Shown: piece by piece, positions 1 to 7,189 of the stretch | How positions within the stretch are numbered: the first letter of the stretch is position 1 | Layout: each line of letters starts with the position of its first letter | Assembly: GCA_029858605.1 (NCBI GenBank) | Contig: JAOUET010000098.1 | Span: forward strand, 1 to 7,189 | DNA from: Coriobacteriia bacterium | Lineage (GTDB): Bacteria > Actinomycetota > Coriobacteriia > Anaerosomatales > JAENZW01 | Length of the DNA: 7,189 bases | Direction of reading: 5' to 3' | Notes under the pieces: generated by a model | What the model was told of the DNA's origin: nothing | Seen by the model: only the letters and a program-made list of their open reading frames with translations | Database searches by the model: none | Made by a program: the position numbers and the translations under genes

Positions 1-815
1 CACTTCAGCACGCCGGCAAGCGAGGCGTAGGGCGCGTGCCCTTCGGCCCGCCTGCCCGCCAGGGTCCAAGCGAGACCGACTAGAGCGATGGCGGCCATGC
101 GGGGCGCGGTGTCCCAGCCGAGTCCTTGCCCGAGAATCCACAGCCACACCACTTGCGCGGCAGCGCCTATGATCCCGAAGAAGCGCCCGCCTACGACCAC
201 CTCTACCGCCCAGTACACCGCCCAACACACCAGCAGCCACCCTACCCACGGCCATGGGCCGTCCAGCTCGTATCCGTCGATGGCTATCCAACCGTCGAAC
301 AGCAGCATCGCCGATCCGACGGCGACGAGCGCCACACCTCCTCCGACGAGCCTCAGGCGACTCCTCACGAGGAAGCCCGTCCCAAAGAAGGCGACCGTCA
401 GCGCTCCGAGGAATCCCAATCGGAATCCCACGCCGAAGAGATCCCAGGTCGCCACTGCGAAGATCGCGGACGCGACGATTACCAGGAACGCGCCAGTGAT
501 TGTCAGGATGGTCGTCCACGGCACCTCGCGCTGCTGCGCCGGGACGCGAATCGGACGTTGCGCCGGCGGTCCCGCTGCGCGAGCGGATGACTCGGCCCGC
601 ATGGCCGGCATCGGGGGCGCATATTCCTGCGAAGCATGGCGGGCACGCGCCTCGAGGACGTCGGCGATCTCGGCCCTGCGAGCCAGGTGACGGGAAGCGA
701 CAACATCGTAGGAGTCGCGAGGAATCTCTCCGCGCTCTACCGCACGGGCGAGATGATCGAGCAGGTAGTCGATGTTTCCGAGCTCTTCCCACAAAGGGTC
801 GTCCGGTCTCGTCAC
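1..815 (-). CDS. Polytopic membrane protein, 3' end outside window
   Basis: An uninterrupted minus-strand frame of 271 codons runs from a GTG (813-815) off the low-coordinate edge. The first ~95 residues are soluble, charged and helical (VTRPDDPLWEELGNIDYLLD at the start), then an Ala/Pro/Gln-rich stretch at ~66-97. About six hydrophobic segments follow, near residues 102-124, 130-150, 156-176, 188-208, 211-231 and 239-254, so this is an inner-membrane protein with at least six helices. A helical cytoplasmic N-terminus followed by many short helices recalls DUF2157-like or actinobacterial SCO7613-type membrane proteins, but I cannot assign a family or function. It follows uvrC by 43 bases on the same strand and is probably co-transcribed. 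The start is uncertain: a GGGGGAG lies only 2 bases before this GTG, and an in-frame GTG at 840-842 would add nine residues. The reading frame is well supported by its hydrophobic pattern; the family is not. Confidence 0.8.
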   Translation of the reverse strand, partial: MTRPDDPLWEELGNIDYLLDHLARAVERGEIPRDSYDVVASRHLARRAEIADVLEARARHASQEYAPPMPAMRAESSARAAGPPAQRPIRVPAQQREVPWTTILTITGAFLVIVASAIFAVATWDLFGVGFRLGFLGALTVAFFGTGFLVRSRLRLVGGGVALVAVGSAMLLFDGWIAIDGYELDGPWPWVGWLLVCWAVYWAVEVVVGGRFFGIIGAAAQVVWLWILGQGLGWDTAPRMAAIALVGLAWTLAGRRAEGHAPYASLAGVLK

Positions 816-858
816 GACTCCCCCGCCCAGCCGCGACGCCACCGCCCGATGCGGTCCG

Positions 859-2757
859 TCAGGTCCGGCTGTCCTCTTCCTGCCGCCATGTTCTCATGAC
901 AGCCGCGATCTCGTCAGCCACCTCTTTCGGGATTCCCTGCAACTCTGCGATCTCCTCGGCAGACGCCTCGCTCAGGCGCCGAACAGAGCCGAACGCCTTC
1001 AGCAACGCTTTCTTGCGCTTCGGCCCGACGCCGGGTATGTCGTCAAGCGCGCTGGCCTTCATCGCCTTGCCTCGCAGCTCGCGGTGGTACTCGATCGCGA
1101 ACCGGTGAGCCTCGTCCCGGATACGCTTGACGAGGTACAGGGACGCCGACCCGCCCGGCAGCACGACAGGCTCGCCGAAACCGGGAACGAAGAGCTCCTC
1201 CTCTCGCTTGGCGAGAGCCACGACGGCGACGTCCTTGACACCCACTTCGGCCATCGCCTTGACTGCCGAAGAAAGCTGCGGCTTCCCGCCATCCACTATC
1301 ACGAGGTCGGGAAGGGAGCCGAAGCGCCCGTCGGCGACACGCTCGACCGCGAACCTGCGTCGAAGTACCTCGGCCATCATCGCGACGTCGTTCGACTCGG
1401 GAGTCTGCATGCGTACCCTGAAGCGTCGATAGTCCTTCTTGTTCGATCGACCTCTCTCGAAGACCACCATCGAACCCACGGAGTAGCGCCCGTGGATCGT
1501 CGAGATGTCGAACGCCTCTATCCGCAACGGGGCCGAAAGCAGGGCGAGAGCGCTCTCCAGCTGCAACAACGCCGCGTTGAGCCGCTCGTCGTCGTAGCGC
1601 GTGCGGACCTTGAAACGCATCAGCGTGTGACGCGCATTGGACTGGGCCATCTCGACCCACCGTCGCTTCTCGCCACGCTGCGGGACGCGCAGATGCGCCC
1701 GCGCGCCTCGGCAACCCGAAAGCCACTCCTCGATCGCCGTCGCGTCGTCGGGTAGCTCCTGCACCAGAACCTCTCTCGGCACGTGCGACGCCTCGTCGTA
1801 GTAGCGCAGCAGGAAGCCCGCGACGAGCTCACTCATCGGCACGTCGAGGCCCTTGTCGAGGACGAACTCGTTGCCGATGAGCACGCGACCCTCCCGCACG
1901 ACGAACACGTGGACACCCGCGACCGTCTCCTCGCGGAAGATGCCGATCACATCGGCATCCACGGCCTTCGAGCTCATCACTTTCTGTCGCTCGACGATCG
2001 TACGCACCGCCTCCAGGCGGTTGCGGAATCGTGCCGCGCGTTCGAAATCGAGCGCCTGAGAGGCCTCGTGCATGCGCGCCCCGAGTTCTTCGGCCACGCC
2101 GGAGTGTCTCCCGCCGAGGAAACCGAGCACCTTGCGGACGTTCTCCGCATACCGCTCTTGCGTGACGGCCCCGACGCACGGACCCGGGCCGCGACCCACA
2201 TGGAAGTCGAAACAGGCCTTGCCCGTCGCGCGACCCCCGCCGTCACGGACGCGCTTCCATTCGACGCACTGCGCGGAACAGATCGGGTATACCTTTCGAA
2301 CCGCCTCGATCGTCGCCCTTGCAGCCTTCGCGTCCGTGTAGGGGCCGAAGTACCTGACGTCCGCGCGATGTTTCTCGCGCGTGAACTTGATTGCCGGGAA
2401 CACGTCACCTGTGGTGACAGCAATGAAGGGGTAGCTCTTGTCGTCCCGATAGGCCACGTTGAACGGAGGGGCGAGCTGACGGATCAGACTCTTCTCCAAG
2501 ATGAGCGACTCGACCTCGGTGTCCGTCACGAAGTAGTCGAAGGAAGCTACTGACTCCATCATCAGCGGCACCTTCTCGCGGTCGTCTTGGCCGAGGAGGT
2601 ACTGTCGCATGCGCTTGCGCAACGACTTCGCCTTGCCGACGTAGAGCGTGTTGCCCGAGGCGTCCTTCCACAGGTACACACCCGGGGCATCGGGCGCTTG
2701 GTCGACTCGCTCGCCCAGCGTCGGCCCGCGCTTCCGCATCTTGTCGCGGTCGGCCAT
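859..2757 (-). CDS. uvrC: Excinuclease ABC subunit C (UvrC)
   Basis: UvrC is the nuclease of nucleotide excision repair. It is recruited by UvrB on damaged DNA and cuts 3' and then 5' of the lesion. The protein has 632 residues, normal for the family. A GIY-YIG nuclease domain lies at ~22-101 (GVYLW at 26-30, YVGKAK at 39-44, likely catalytic R47 and E88). A cysteine cluster follows at 160-194. The UVR domain that binds UvrB spans ~223-260. The RNase H-like 5' nuclease spans ~390-565, with FDIS (D417), VIVDGGKPQL (D489) and RDEAH (H551) as probable catalytic residues. Tandem helix-hairpin-helix motifs occupy ~569-621 (DDIPGVGPKRKKALL). ATG 2755-2757 is preferred: it lies 4 bases after the previous stop with AGGT six bases upstream, while the frame's earlier ATG at 2823 would overlap the upstream gene and adds non-conserved residues. 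The cysteine spacing is unusual (C160, C164, C182, C194): the third canonical position is Gly. Confidence 0.97.
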   Translation of the reverse strand: MADRDKMRKRGPTLGERVDQAPDAPGVYLWKDASGNTLYVGKAKSLRKRMRQYLLGQDDREKVPLMMESVASFDYFVTDTEVESLILEKSLIRQLAPPFNVAYRDDKSYPFIAVTTGDVFPAIKFTREKHRADVRYFGPYTDAKAARATIEAVRKVYPICSAQCVEWKRVRDGGGRATGKACFDFHVGRGPGPCVGAVTQERYAENVRKVLGFLGGRHSGVAEELGARMHEASQALDFERAARFRNRLEAVRTIVERQKVMSSKAVDADVIGIFREETVAGVHVFVVREGRVLIGNEFVLDKGLDVPMSELVAGFLLRYYDEASHVPREVLVQELPDDATAIEEWLSGCRGARAHLRVPQRGEKRRWVEMAQSNARHTLMRFKVRTRYDDERLNAALLQLESALALLSAPLRIEAFDISTIHGRYSVGSMVVFERGRSNKKDYRRFRVRMQTPESNDVAMMAEVLRRRFAVERVADGRFGSLPDLVIVDGGKPQLSSAVKAMAEVGVKDVAVVALAKREEELFVPGFGEPVVLPGGSASLYLVKRIRDEAHRFAIEYHRELRGKAMKASALDDIPGVGPKRKKALLKAFGSVRRLSEASAEEIAELQGIPKEVADEIAAVMRTWRQEEDSRT

Positions 2758-2761
2758 GGCG

Positions 2762-4432
2762 CTACCTGAGGGCGAAGACGGCCACCCAGCGCCCCGCCCG
2801 CTCGGCATCCACGACGGCGGCACGTCGCGTCACGAACGCCCACCCCCGCAGAGACCCATCGGTGAGGGCGACCGTTCCGTCTTCCTCGGCCAACCAGTAC
2901 ACCGCACCGTCCTGGCGCCGGTACGCCAACCACACGGCAGGCTCCAATCGCACGAGCCCGGTCGAGGAAACGTACGCGAGCGGATCGCCGCCCGCCGCCG
3001 CCATCGCAAGTTCGGGCAACAGAGAGCTGGATGTCGTTTCAAAGGAGGCCGTCCCGCTCGTGTCGAGTCCTTCTTCTCGCGAGAACGAGCGCACGTCGGT
3101 CGCGGAGACCGGAGACCTGGGGTCGTCGGCGGCCGCAAGCACGGCGTCGGAGCGCGCTCCCTCGGCGAGCTTGGAGTCGCGCACGCCGGATGCCACCGCA
3201 GCTGCACCCCGCAAGACGGACCCGTAGGACTCGGACGCGCCAACGGCTTCGATTGCCAGCGCGCGCACCCGTAACATGAGAACACGAGTGCGTCCGGCGT
3301 CCGGTCTTACCAAGGCCAGCTCCTCCGCGAGCTCAGCTGCGCCGGCGACATCGGCCTGAGACGCCAGCGCCTCGATACCGCGAGTCGCCCACGTCAACCC
3401 TGCATCCTCGTTTGTCGGGACGGCGGGAATGCCGGGAACGGCCGCCCGCGCTGCGGCGACCGAAGCACCAAGATCACCCGCACCCGCGATTGACGGGCCT
3501 GTGTCGTCCAGCAGTCCTGCCGCACGGTTCTTGGCGTCCAGATACGACCCAGCCACGTGAACGTCGATCGCGAGAGACCCTGCCGGCAGGGGTGTTGCGC
3601 CCCCCGGGTTCGCCTCGTAGAGCAGGCGGCCGGCCGTCGCCAACTGTTCGGGCACGGGTGCCGCCAGCTCGAGTTCCTCCCCGCGCAGCCCCTTCAGTAC
3701 GTACTCGAAGAAAGAGGGCCCTCTGGATTCTGCGGAGTCGCCGTCGGCACCTCCCGGGCCTGCTTCTCCTGCGCCGTCCCCTCCGCCGGAGCTGCCACCG
3801 TCCGTCGGGGCGATGCCTTCCACGAGCGCACTGAACAGCTGAGCGTCGCCGAGCGCGTCAGGATTCGACACGGACGCGCGGTTGAAGTACGGCGCGGGTT
3901 CGGCAAGGGTCTCGTCGCCTTCGCTTACCGCTGCCCGCTCGTAGATGATCTCGCCCTCGGCAAGACCGTCGTCGAGCCGAGCGCCCCAGTGCCCGGAAAC
4001 GCTGTACAGCACGTGGCGACCCTCGCGCCCACGCACGTCATCGGACACCGCGTCGTCGAGACCGGACGCGTCGCGCATGTCGATTCGCGCCGTGCCGGTG
4101 AAGGTGCCGCCCGCCGCCACGCCTCCTTCCAGAGGCGTACCGTTCAGCGCGAGCGATATCTGCGACTCCTGCGAGCCGACCCCTTCTTCCGTGGACACGC
4201 CGAGCAAATCCGAGTAGGTCACGCTACCGACATAGACGCCGCCCTCCAGAGCCATCTCGGCCGAAGACGAGAGCACTCGCTGACGGGTCTCGCCCACGGA
4301 GCCCGACACCAGCGTCTGCAAGCTCCAGACGTGCTCGTAGGTGCCAGCGTCTGCGGCGTGTGCTCCGGCCATCGGCAAGAGCATAACGACGGCGGCGGCG
4401 AGTGCCAGAGCCTTCTTCGGCACACGGCTCAT
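2762..4432 (-). CDS. Secreted protein of unknown function, 556 residues
   Basis: I do not recognise a family. Residues 1-26 form a classic Sec signal peptide: basic MSRVPKK, a hydrophobic core LALAAAVVMLLP, and a probable signal peptidase I site after AGAHA. There is no lipobox cysteine, and in fact no cysteine anywhere; by my count only three lysines remain in the mature part. Residues ~30-200 look beta-rich, with many Gly, Ser and Thr. A low-complexity Gly/Asp/Ser linker at ~209-238 separates this from an Ala-rich, probably helical part (~240-435). A short C-terminal region (~488-556) has alternating hydrophobic and aromatic residues (VWLAYRRQDGAVYWLAEEDG) and may be a small beta domain. 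No C-terminal anchor is seen, so the protein is predicted to be released or held by partners outside the membrane. Its ATG overlaps the upstream stop by 4 bases, with GAGGTG five bases before it, and uvrC starts 4 bases after its stop. Function is unknown; the gene itself is secure. Confidence 0.9.
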   Translation of the reverse strand: MSRVPKKALALAAAVVMLLPMAGAHAADAGTYEHVWSLQTLVSGSVGETRQRVLSSSAEMALEGGVYVGSVTYSDLLGVSTEEGVGSQESQISLALNGTPLEGGVAAGGTFTGTARIDMRDASGLDDAVSDDVRGREGRHVLYSVSGHWGARLDDGLAEGEIIYERAAVSEGDETLAEPAPYFNRASVSNPDALGDAQLFSALVEGIAPTDGGSSGGGDGAGEAGPGGADGDSAESRGPSFFEYVLKGLRGEELELAAPVPEQLATAGRLLYEANPGGATPLPAGSLAIDVHVAGSYLDAKNRAAGLLDDTGPSIAGAGDLGASVAAARAAVPGIPAVPTNEDAGLTWATRGIEALASQADVAGAAELAEELALVRPDAGRTRVLMLRVRALAIEAVGASESYGSVLRGAAAVASGVRDSKLAEGARSDAVLAAADDPRSPVSATDVRSFSREEGLDTSGTASFETTSSSLLPELAMAAAGGDPLAYVSSTGLVRLEPAVWLAYRRQDGAVYWLAEEDGTVALTDGSLRGWAFVTRRAAVVDAERAGRWVAVFALR

Positions 4433-4929
4433 TCGCTCACCTCACCGGTCAGGTGTACGAACTGTGCCGAAGAGAACAAGGCGCCGGCGTCGTCGGCTGT
4501 CACTGCGTCGCGAGCGCTGTCGCCGTCCCAGCGCACTTCCACGAGCGCCTGCGACGGATCGAAGACCTGCACCACGTACCGACCGGCGTCCGGATAGGCC
4601 TCGGCGAGAGAGGCCGCTCCGGTCTGCCAAGCAATCTCGACATCGGCGGGCGAGCCGACGGAGGGCACCTCGACCCGCACGATAGCGAACCCGGCGCCTT
4701 CTCCCGCCACCGCGCGTTCGAAGCCAGCCAGCCTCATCGATCTCAGAACCTGCTCCGGCGGCTCGGAAGGGGCAAGTGGGTCTTGTATCGCCGGGCGTAT
4801 CGGAACCCAGGACGGTACCGGACCGCCGCCACGCAGGTAGAAGTAGAAGCCGGTGAACAGTAGCGCCGCCAATACGGCCGCCGCGACGCCTGCCGACGTC
4901 CACGCACGTCTCGTCAGCGGCAACCTCAT
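4429..4929 (-). CDS. Membrane-anchored protein of unknown function, 166 residues
   Basis: This small protein has a short basic N-terminus (MRLPLTRRAW), one hydrophobic segment at ~12-32 (AGVAAAVLAALLFTGFYFYL), and a ~130-residue tail predicted to lie outside the membrane. The tail starts with a Pro-rich stretch (~37-58). It then has alternating strands that suggest a small alpha/beta or beta-rich domain (FAIVRVEVP at ~81-89, DVEIAW at ~96-101, RYVVQVFDP at ~117-125, ALVEVRWDG at ~128-136). It could be an uncleaved anchor or a signal peptide; I see no good cleavage site and no lipobox, so an anchor is more likely. The frame stays open upstream to 5529, but that part is a shadow of uvrA; the ATG at 4927-4929 overlaps the uvrA stop as ATGA and has AGGGGGA six bases before it. 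Its own stop overlaps the next start by 4 bases. I recognise no family. It may act with the secreted protein encoded next. Confidence 0.88.
   Translation of the reverse strand: MRLPLTRRAWTSAGVAAAVLAALLFTGFYFYLRGGGPVPSWVPIRPAIQDPLAPSEPPEQVLRSMRLAGFERAVAGEGAGFAIVRVEVPSVGSPADVEIAWQTGAASLAEAYPDAGRYVVQVFDPSQALVEVRWDGDSARDAVTADDAGALFSSAQFVHLTGEVSE
4438..4443 (-). promoter_or_regulatory. Ribosome binding site for the secreted protein
   Basis: GAGGTG lies five bases before the ATG at 4430-4432, inside the end of the upstream reading frame. It supports this start, which places a well-formed signal peptide directly at the N-terminus. Confidence 0.7.
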
Positions 4930-7189
4930 GAGCGGTCCCCCTTGCGCTTGCGCGCACCAGCCAGCTCGGGCTCCACTGTCGCACCCCGCCCTTCTAGGAC
5001 CGGCTTCAGGAACCGGCCCGTGTGCGATCGCTTGCACGCGGCGATCTCTTCGGGTGTTCCGGTCACGACGATCTCGCCGCCCTCGTCTCCGCCTTCCGGA
5101 CCGAGGTCGATGACGTAATCGGCACTCTTGATGACGTCGAGGTTGTGTTCTATCACGAGCACGGTGTTCCCATTCTCGACCAGACGGCGAAGCACGTGCA
5201 GCAACTGCCTGACGTCGTCGAAGTGAAGACCCGTCGTAGGTTCGTCGAGTATGTAGAACGTTCGGCCGGTGGAGCGCTTCTGCAGCTCGCTGGCGAGTTT
5301 CACTCGTTGCGCTTCGCCCCCGGACAGAGTCGTTGCCGGCTGCCCCATTCGGATGTAGCCCAGACCGACGTCGTATAGCGTCTGGAGCTTGCGCTTGATC
5401 GGAGGGATGTTCTCCAAGAAGTGCAAGGCCTCTTCGACAGTCATGTCGAGTACGTCCGACACGCTCTTCCCCCTGTAGGTCACCTGCAGCGTTTCCCGGT
5501 TGTAGCGCGCACCCTTGCACACCTCGCACGGTACGTACACGTCGGGCAGGAAGTGCATCTCGATCTTGATCTGCCCGTCACCCTTGCACGCTTCGCATCG
5601 CCCACCCTTCACATTGAAGGAGAAGCGTCCCGGTGCATAGCCGCGGGCTTTCGCCTCGGGTGTCGACGCGAACAGCGAGCGAACGTCGTCCCACACGCCG
5701 GTGTACGTCGCCGGGTTCGAGCGCGGCGTGCGCCCGATCGGTGATTGATCGATATCGATCACCTTGTCGACACTCTCGAGTCCCATCACTCCATCGTGTC
5801 GACCGGTCCTCCGACGTCCCCTGTAGACCGCATTGGAGAGCGCAGGCGCAAGTGTGTCACTGACGAGCGAGCTCTTTCCGGAGCCCGAAACGCCGGTGAC
5901 CAGAGTCAGCGTCCCGAGAGGAATGTCGACGTCGATGTGTTTCAGGTTGTTTTCTGAGGCCCCGAGAAGCCGCACTGCTCCGCGCTCCAGCGACCGCCTT
6001 TCATCCGGTACGGGAATCGACCGGGTGCCCGAAAGGTACGCCGCGGTGAGCGACTCCTCGCAGGCGATGAGCTCATCCGGTGTCCCCGTGCAGACGATCT
6101 CGCCGCCGTGTTCTCCGGCTCCCGGCCCCATGTCGATCACGAAGTCCGCCGAACGGATCGTCTCCTCGTCGTGTTCCACGACGATCACCGTGTTTCCCAG
6201 ATCGCGCAAGCGTTCAAGCGTGGCGATCAGACGCGCGTTGTCGCGCTGGTGAAGTCCGATCGAGGGCTCGTCAAGGATGTAGAGAACGCCCATGAGCCCG
6301 CTGCCGATCTGCGTCGCGAGCCGAATCCTTTGGGCCTCGCCGCCCGACAGTGTCGCGGTCGCACGCTGCAGCGTGAGGTAGTCCAGGCCGACGTCGACTA
6401 GGAATCGCAGTCGCTCGACGATCTCTTTCACGACCCGCCGCGCAATCTGCTCTTCGCGCTCCGTGAGCTCCACACCCTCGAAGAAGGCCAGCGAGTCCTT
6501 CGCAGACATGGCCGTGACCTCGTGGATATTCTTGCCGCCGAACGTCACGGCAAGGATCTCGGGCTTGAGGCGCGCACCGTTGCAGGACTTGCACGGGATG
6601 ATGCTCATGTACTCCTCGAGCTTGTCGCGGCTTTGATCGGACTCGGTCTCCTCGTACCTGCGCATTATGGAGTTGAGGGCACCTTCGAACCGCGAGTACC
6701 AATGGGTCTCGCGACCGTCGCGCGTGACGTAGTCGACGCGGACGCGGGTGTCGCCAAGTCCCTCGAGCAGTGCGGTCCGTACCTCTTCTGTCAGCTCATC
6801 CCAAGGAGTGTCCATGTCTGCACCCAGGTGGTTCGTCACGCCTGCGACCATGGCCGGGTAGTAGTTCTGGGTCCCGGAGAAGAAGGGCTTTATGGCTCCT
6901 TCGGCAAGAGTCAGAGACCTGTCCGGGACAACGCGATCGGGATCGGCTTCGAGGCGGGAGCCGAGGCCGGAACAATCGGGGCACGCGCCGTAGGGGCTGT
7001 TGAACGAGAAATCCCGCGGCGCGAGTTCGTCCATGGAGACGCCGTGTACCGGGCAGGCCAAAGCCTGCGCGAAAGAGATTTCGTCTCCGCCGGCCGCGTC
7101 GACGTTCACGGTTCCTCCCGCCAAGCGCAGCGCCGTCTCCACGCTATCGGCCAGGCGCGTTCGCAGCGAGTCCTTCATCACGAGCCTGT
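4926..7189 (-). CDS. uvrA: Excinuclease ABC subunit A (UvrA), 5' end outside window
   Basis: UvrA is the dimeric ABC ATPase that recognises bulky DNA lesions, loads UvrB and then leaves. About 753 codons are present, roughly the last four fifths of the usual ~950 residues; the frame stays open through 7189. The N-terminal Walker A and most of the UvrB-binding region are therefore missing only because the window ends. The first ABC module shows LSGGEAQR (6327-6350), Walker B ILDEPS (6261-6278) and EHD (6168-6176). The second shows Walker A GVSGSGKS (5871-5894), LSGGEAQR (5304-5327), ILDEPT (5235-5252) and EHN (5142-5150). Zinc-site residues are CPVH (7044-7055) with CPDC (6972-6983), CKSC (6582-6593), and CEAC (5586-5597) with CEVC (5517-5528). 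The conserved stretch DIDQSPIGRTPRSNPATYTG is intact. The C-terminus ends in a short basic tail. The first zinc module uses C-x2-H in place of C-x2-C. The apparent start at 7181 is not the true start, since homologous sequence continues upstream of it. Confidence 0.98.
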   Translation of the reverse strand, partial: RLVMKDSLRTRLADSVETALRLAGGTVNVDAAGGDEISFAQALACPVHGVSMDELAPRDFSFNSPYGACPDCSGLGSRLEADPDRVVPDRSLTLAEGAIKPFFSGTQNYYPAMVAGVTNHLGADMDTPWDELTEEVRTALLEGLGDTRVRVDYVTRDGRETHWYSRFEGALNSIMRRYEETESDQSRDKLEEYMSIIPCKSCNGARLKPEILAVTFGGKNIHEVTAMSAKDSLAFFEGVELTEREEQIARRVVKEIVERLRFLVDVGLDYLTLQRATATLSGGEAQRIRLATQIGSGLMGVLYILDEPSIGLHQRDNARLIATLERLRDLGNTVIVVEHDEETIRSADFVIDMGPGAGEHGGEIVCTGTPDELIACEESLTAAYLSGTRSIPVPDERRSLERGAVRLLGASENNLKHIDVDIPLGTLTLVTGVSGSGKSSLVSDTLAPALSNAVYRGRRRTGRHDGVMGLESVDKVIDIDQSPIGRTPRSNPATYTGVWDDVRSLFASTPEAKARGYAPGRFSFNVKGGRCEACKGDGQIKIEMHFLPDVYVPCEVCKGARYNRETLQVTYRGKSVSDVLDMTVEEALHFLENIPPIKRKLQTLYDVGLGYIRMGQPATTLSGGEAQRVKLASELQKRSTGRTFYILDEPTTGLHFDDVRQLLHVLRRLVENGNTVLVIEHNLDVIKSADYVIDLGPEGGDEGGEIVVTGTPEEIAACKRSHTGRFLKPVLEGRGATVEPELAGARKRKGDRS
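4936..4943 (-). promoter_or_regulatory. Ribosome binding site for the 166-residue protein
   Basis: AAGGGGGA lies inside the last codons of uvrA, six bases before the ATG at 4927-4929. With the ATGA stop-start overlap, it fixes the start of the membrane-anchored protein and points to coupled translation with uvrA. Confidence 0.7.

Noticed and set aside
816..858. Possible terminator between uvrC and the membrane protein gene
   Set aside because: The 43-base gap is G-rich but shows no convincing stem followed by a T-run on the minus strand, so read-through is more likely.
88..1108. Plus-strand frames near the low-coordinate end (for example 88-690, 126-590, 500-1108)
   Set aside because: Their products are Arg/Pro/Ser-rich without recognisable structure. 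The minus strand offers a continuous frame with regular membrane helices over most of the same stretch, and uvrC covers the rest.
772..2553. Long plus-strand frames of 327 and 256 codons
   Set aside because: Both lie opposite uvrC, whose domains and catalytic residues are intact on the minus strand. They are antisense shadows.
3557..4597. A 346-codon plus-strand open frame opposite the secreted-protein gene
   Set aside because: High GC content in the third codon position removes stops from antisense frames. The translation has no domain-like pattern, while the minus strand has a signal peptide, a good ribosome site and tight gene junctions.
4930..5529. Upstream extension of the 166-residue gene frame to an ATG at 5529
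   Set aside because: The extension lies within the conserved second ABC module of uvrA in another frame and gives an Arg-rich product without structure. The ATG at 4929 has a good ribosome site and begins a membrane anchor.
5746..5761. Perfect 16-base palindrome TGATCGATATCGATCA
   Set aside because: It lies inside the strongly conserved VIDIDQSPIG coding stretch of uvrA and follows from the codons for that peptide. There is no reason to call it an operator.

Overview
The window is a compact, high-GC bacterial segment in which every convincing gene lies on the minus strand, reading from high to low coordinates. The order is uvrA (5' end outside the window), a 166-residue membrane-anchored protein, a 556-residue secreted protein, uvrC, and a polytopic membrane protein that runs off the low-coordinate end. 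The first three junctions are 4-base ATGA overlaps or a 4-base gap. The last gap is about 43 bases. This looks like one operon with almost no non-coding DNA. No RNA gene, mobile element, CRISPR array, promoter or convincing terminator was seen.

The outer genes of the core are certain. UvrA is the damage-sensing ABC ATPase of nucleotide excision repair. UvrC is the dual-incision nuclease, with GIY-YIG, UVR, RNase H-like and helix-hairpin-helix parts. They act in sequence: UvrA with UvrB finds the lesion, UvrA leaves, and UvrC cuts both sides of it. uvrB is not in the window.

The two genes between them encode envelope proteins of no family I can recognise: a short protein with one N-terminal membrane anchor, and a larger secreted protein with a clear signal peptide, a Gly/Asp-rich linker and no cysteine. 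Their translation appears coupled to the repair genes. The gene after uvrC starts at a GTG codon and encodes a soluble N-terminal part followed by about six membrane helices.

The organism is probably a high-GC Gram-positive (Actinomycetota). I lean weakly towards a Coriobacteriia-like lineage, based on base composition, Asp/Glu/Ala/Arg-rich proteins and the variant cysteine motifs in UvrA and UvrC. This is an inference from general impression, not from a database comparison. The most interesting points are the two unknown exported proteins inside a uvrA-uvrC operon and the rearranged cysteine cluster in UvrC, where the usual Fe-S ligand spacing is altered.
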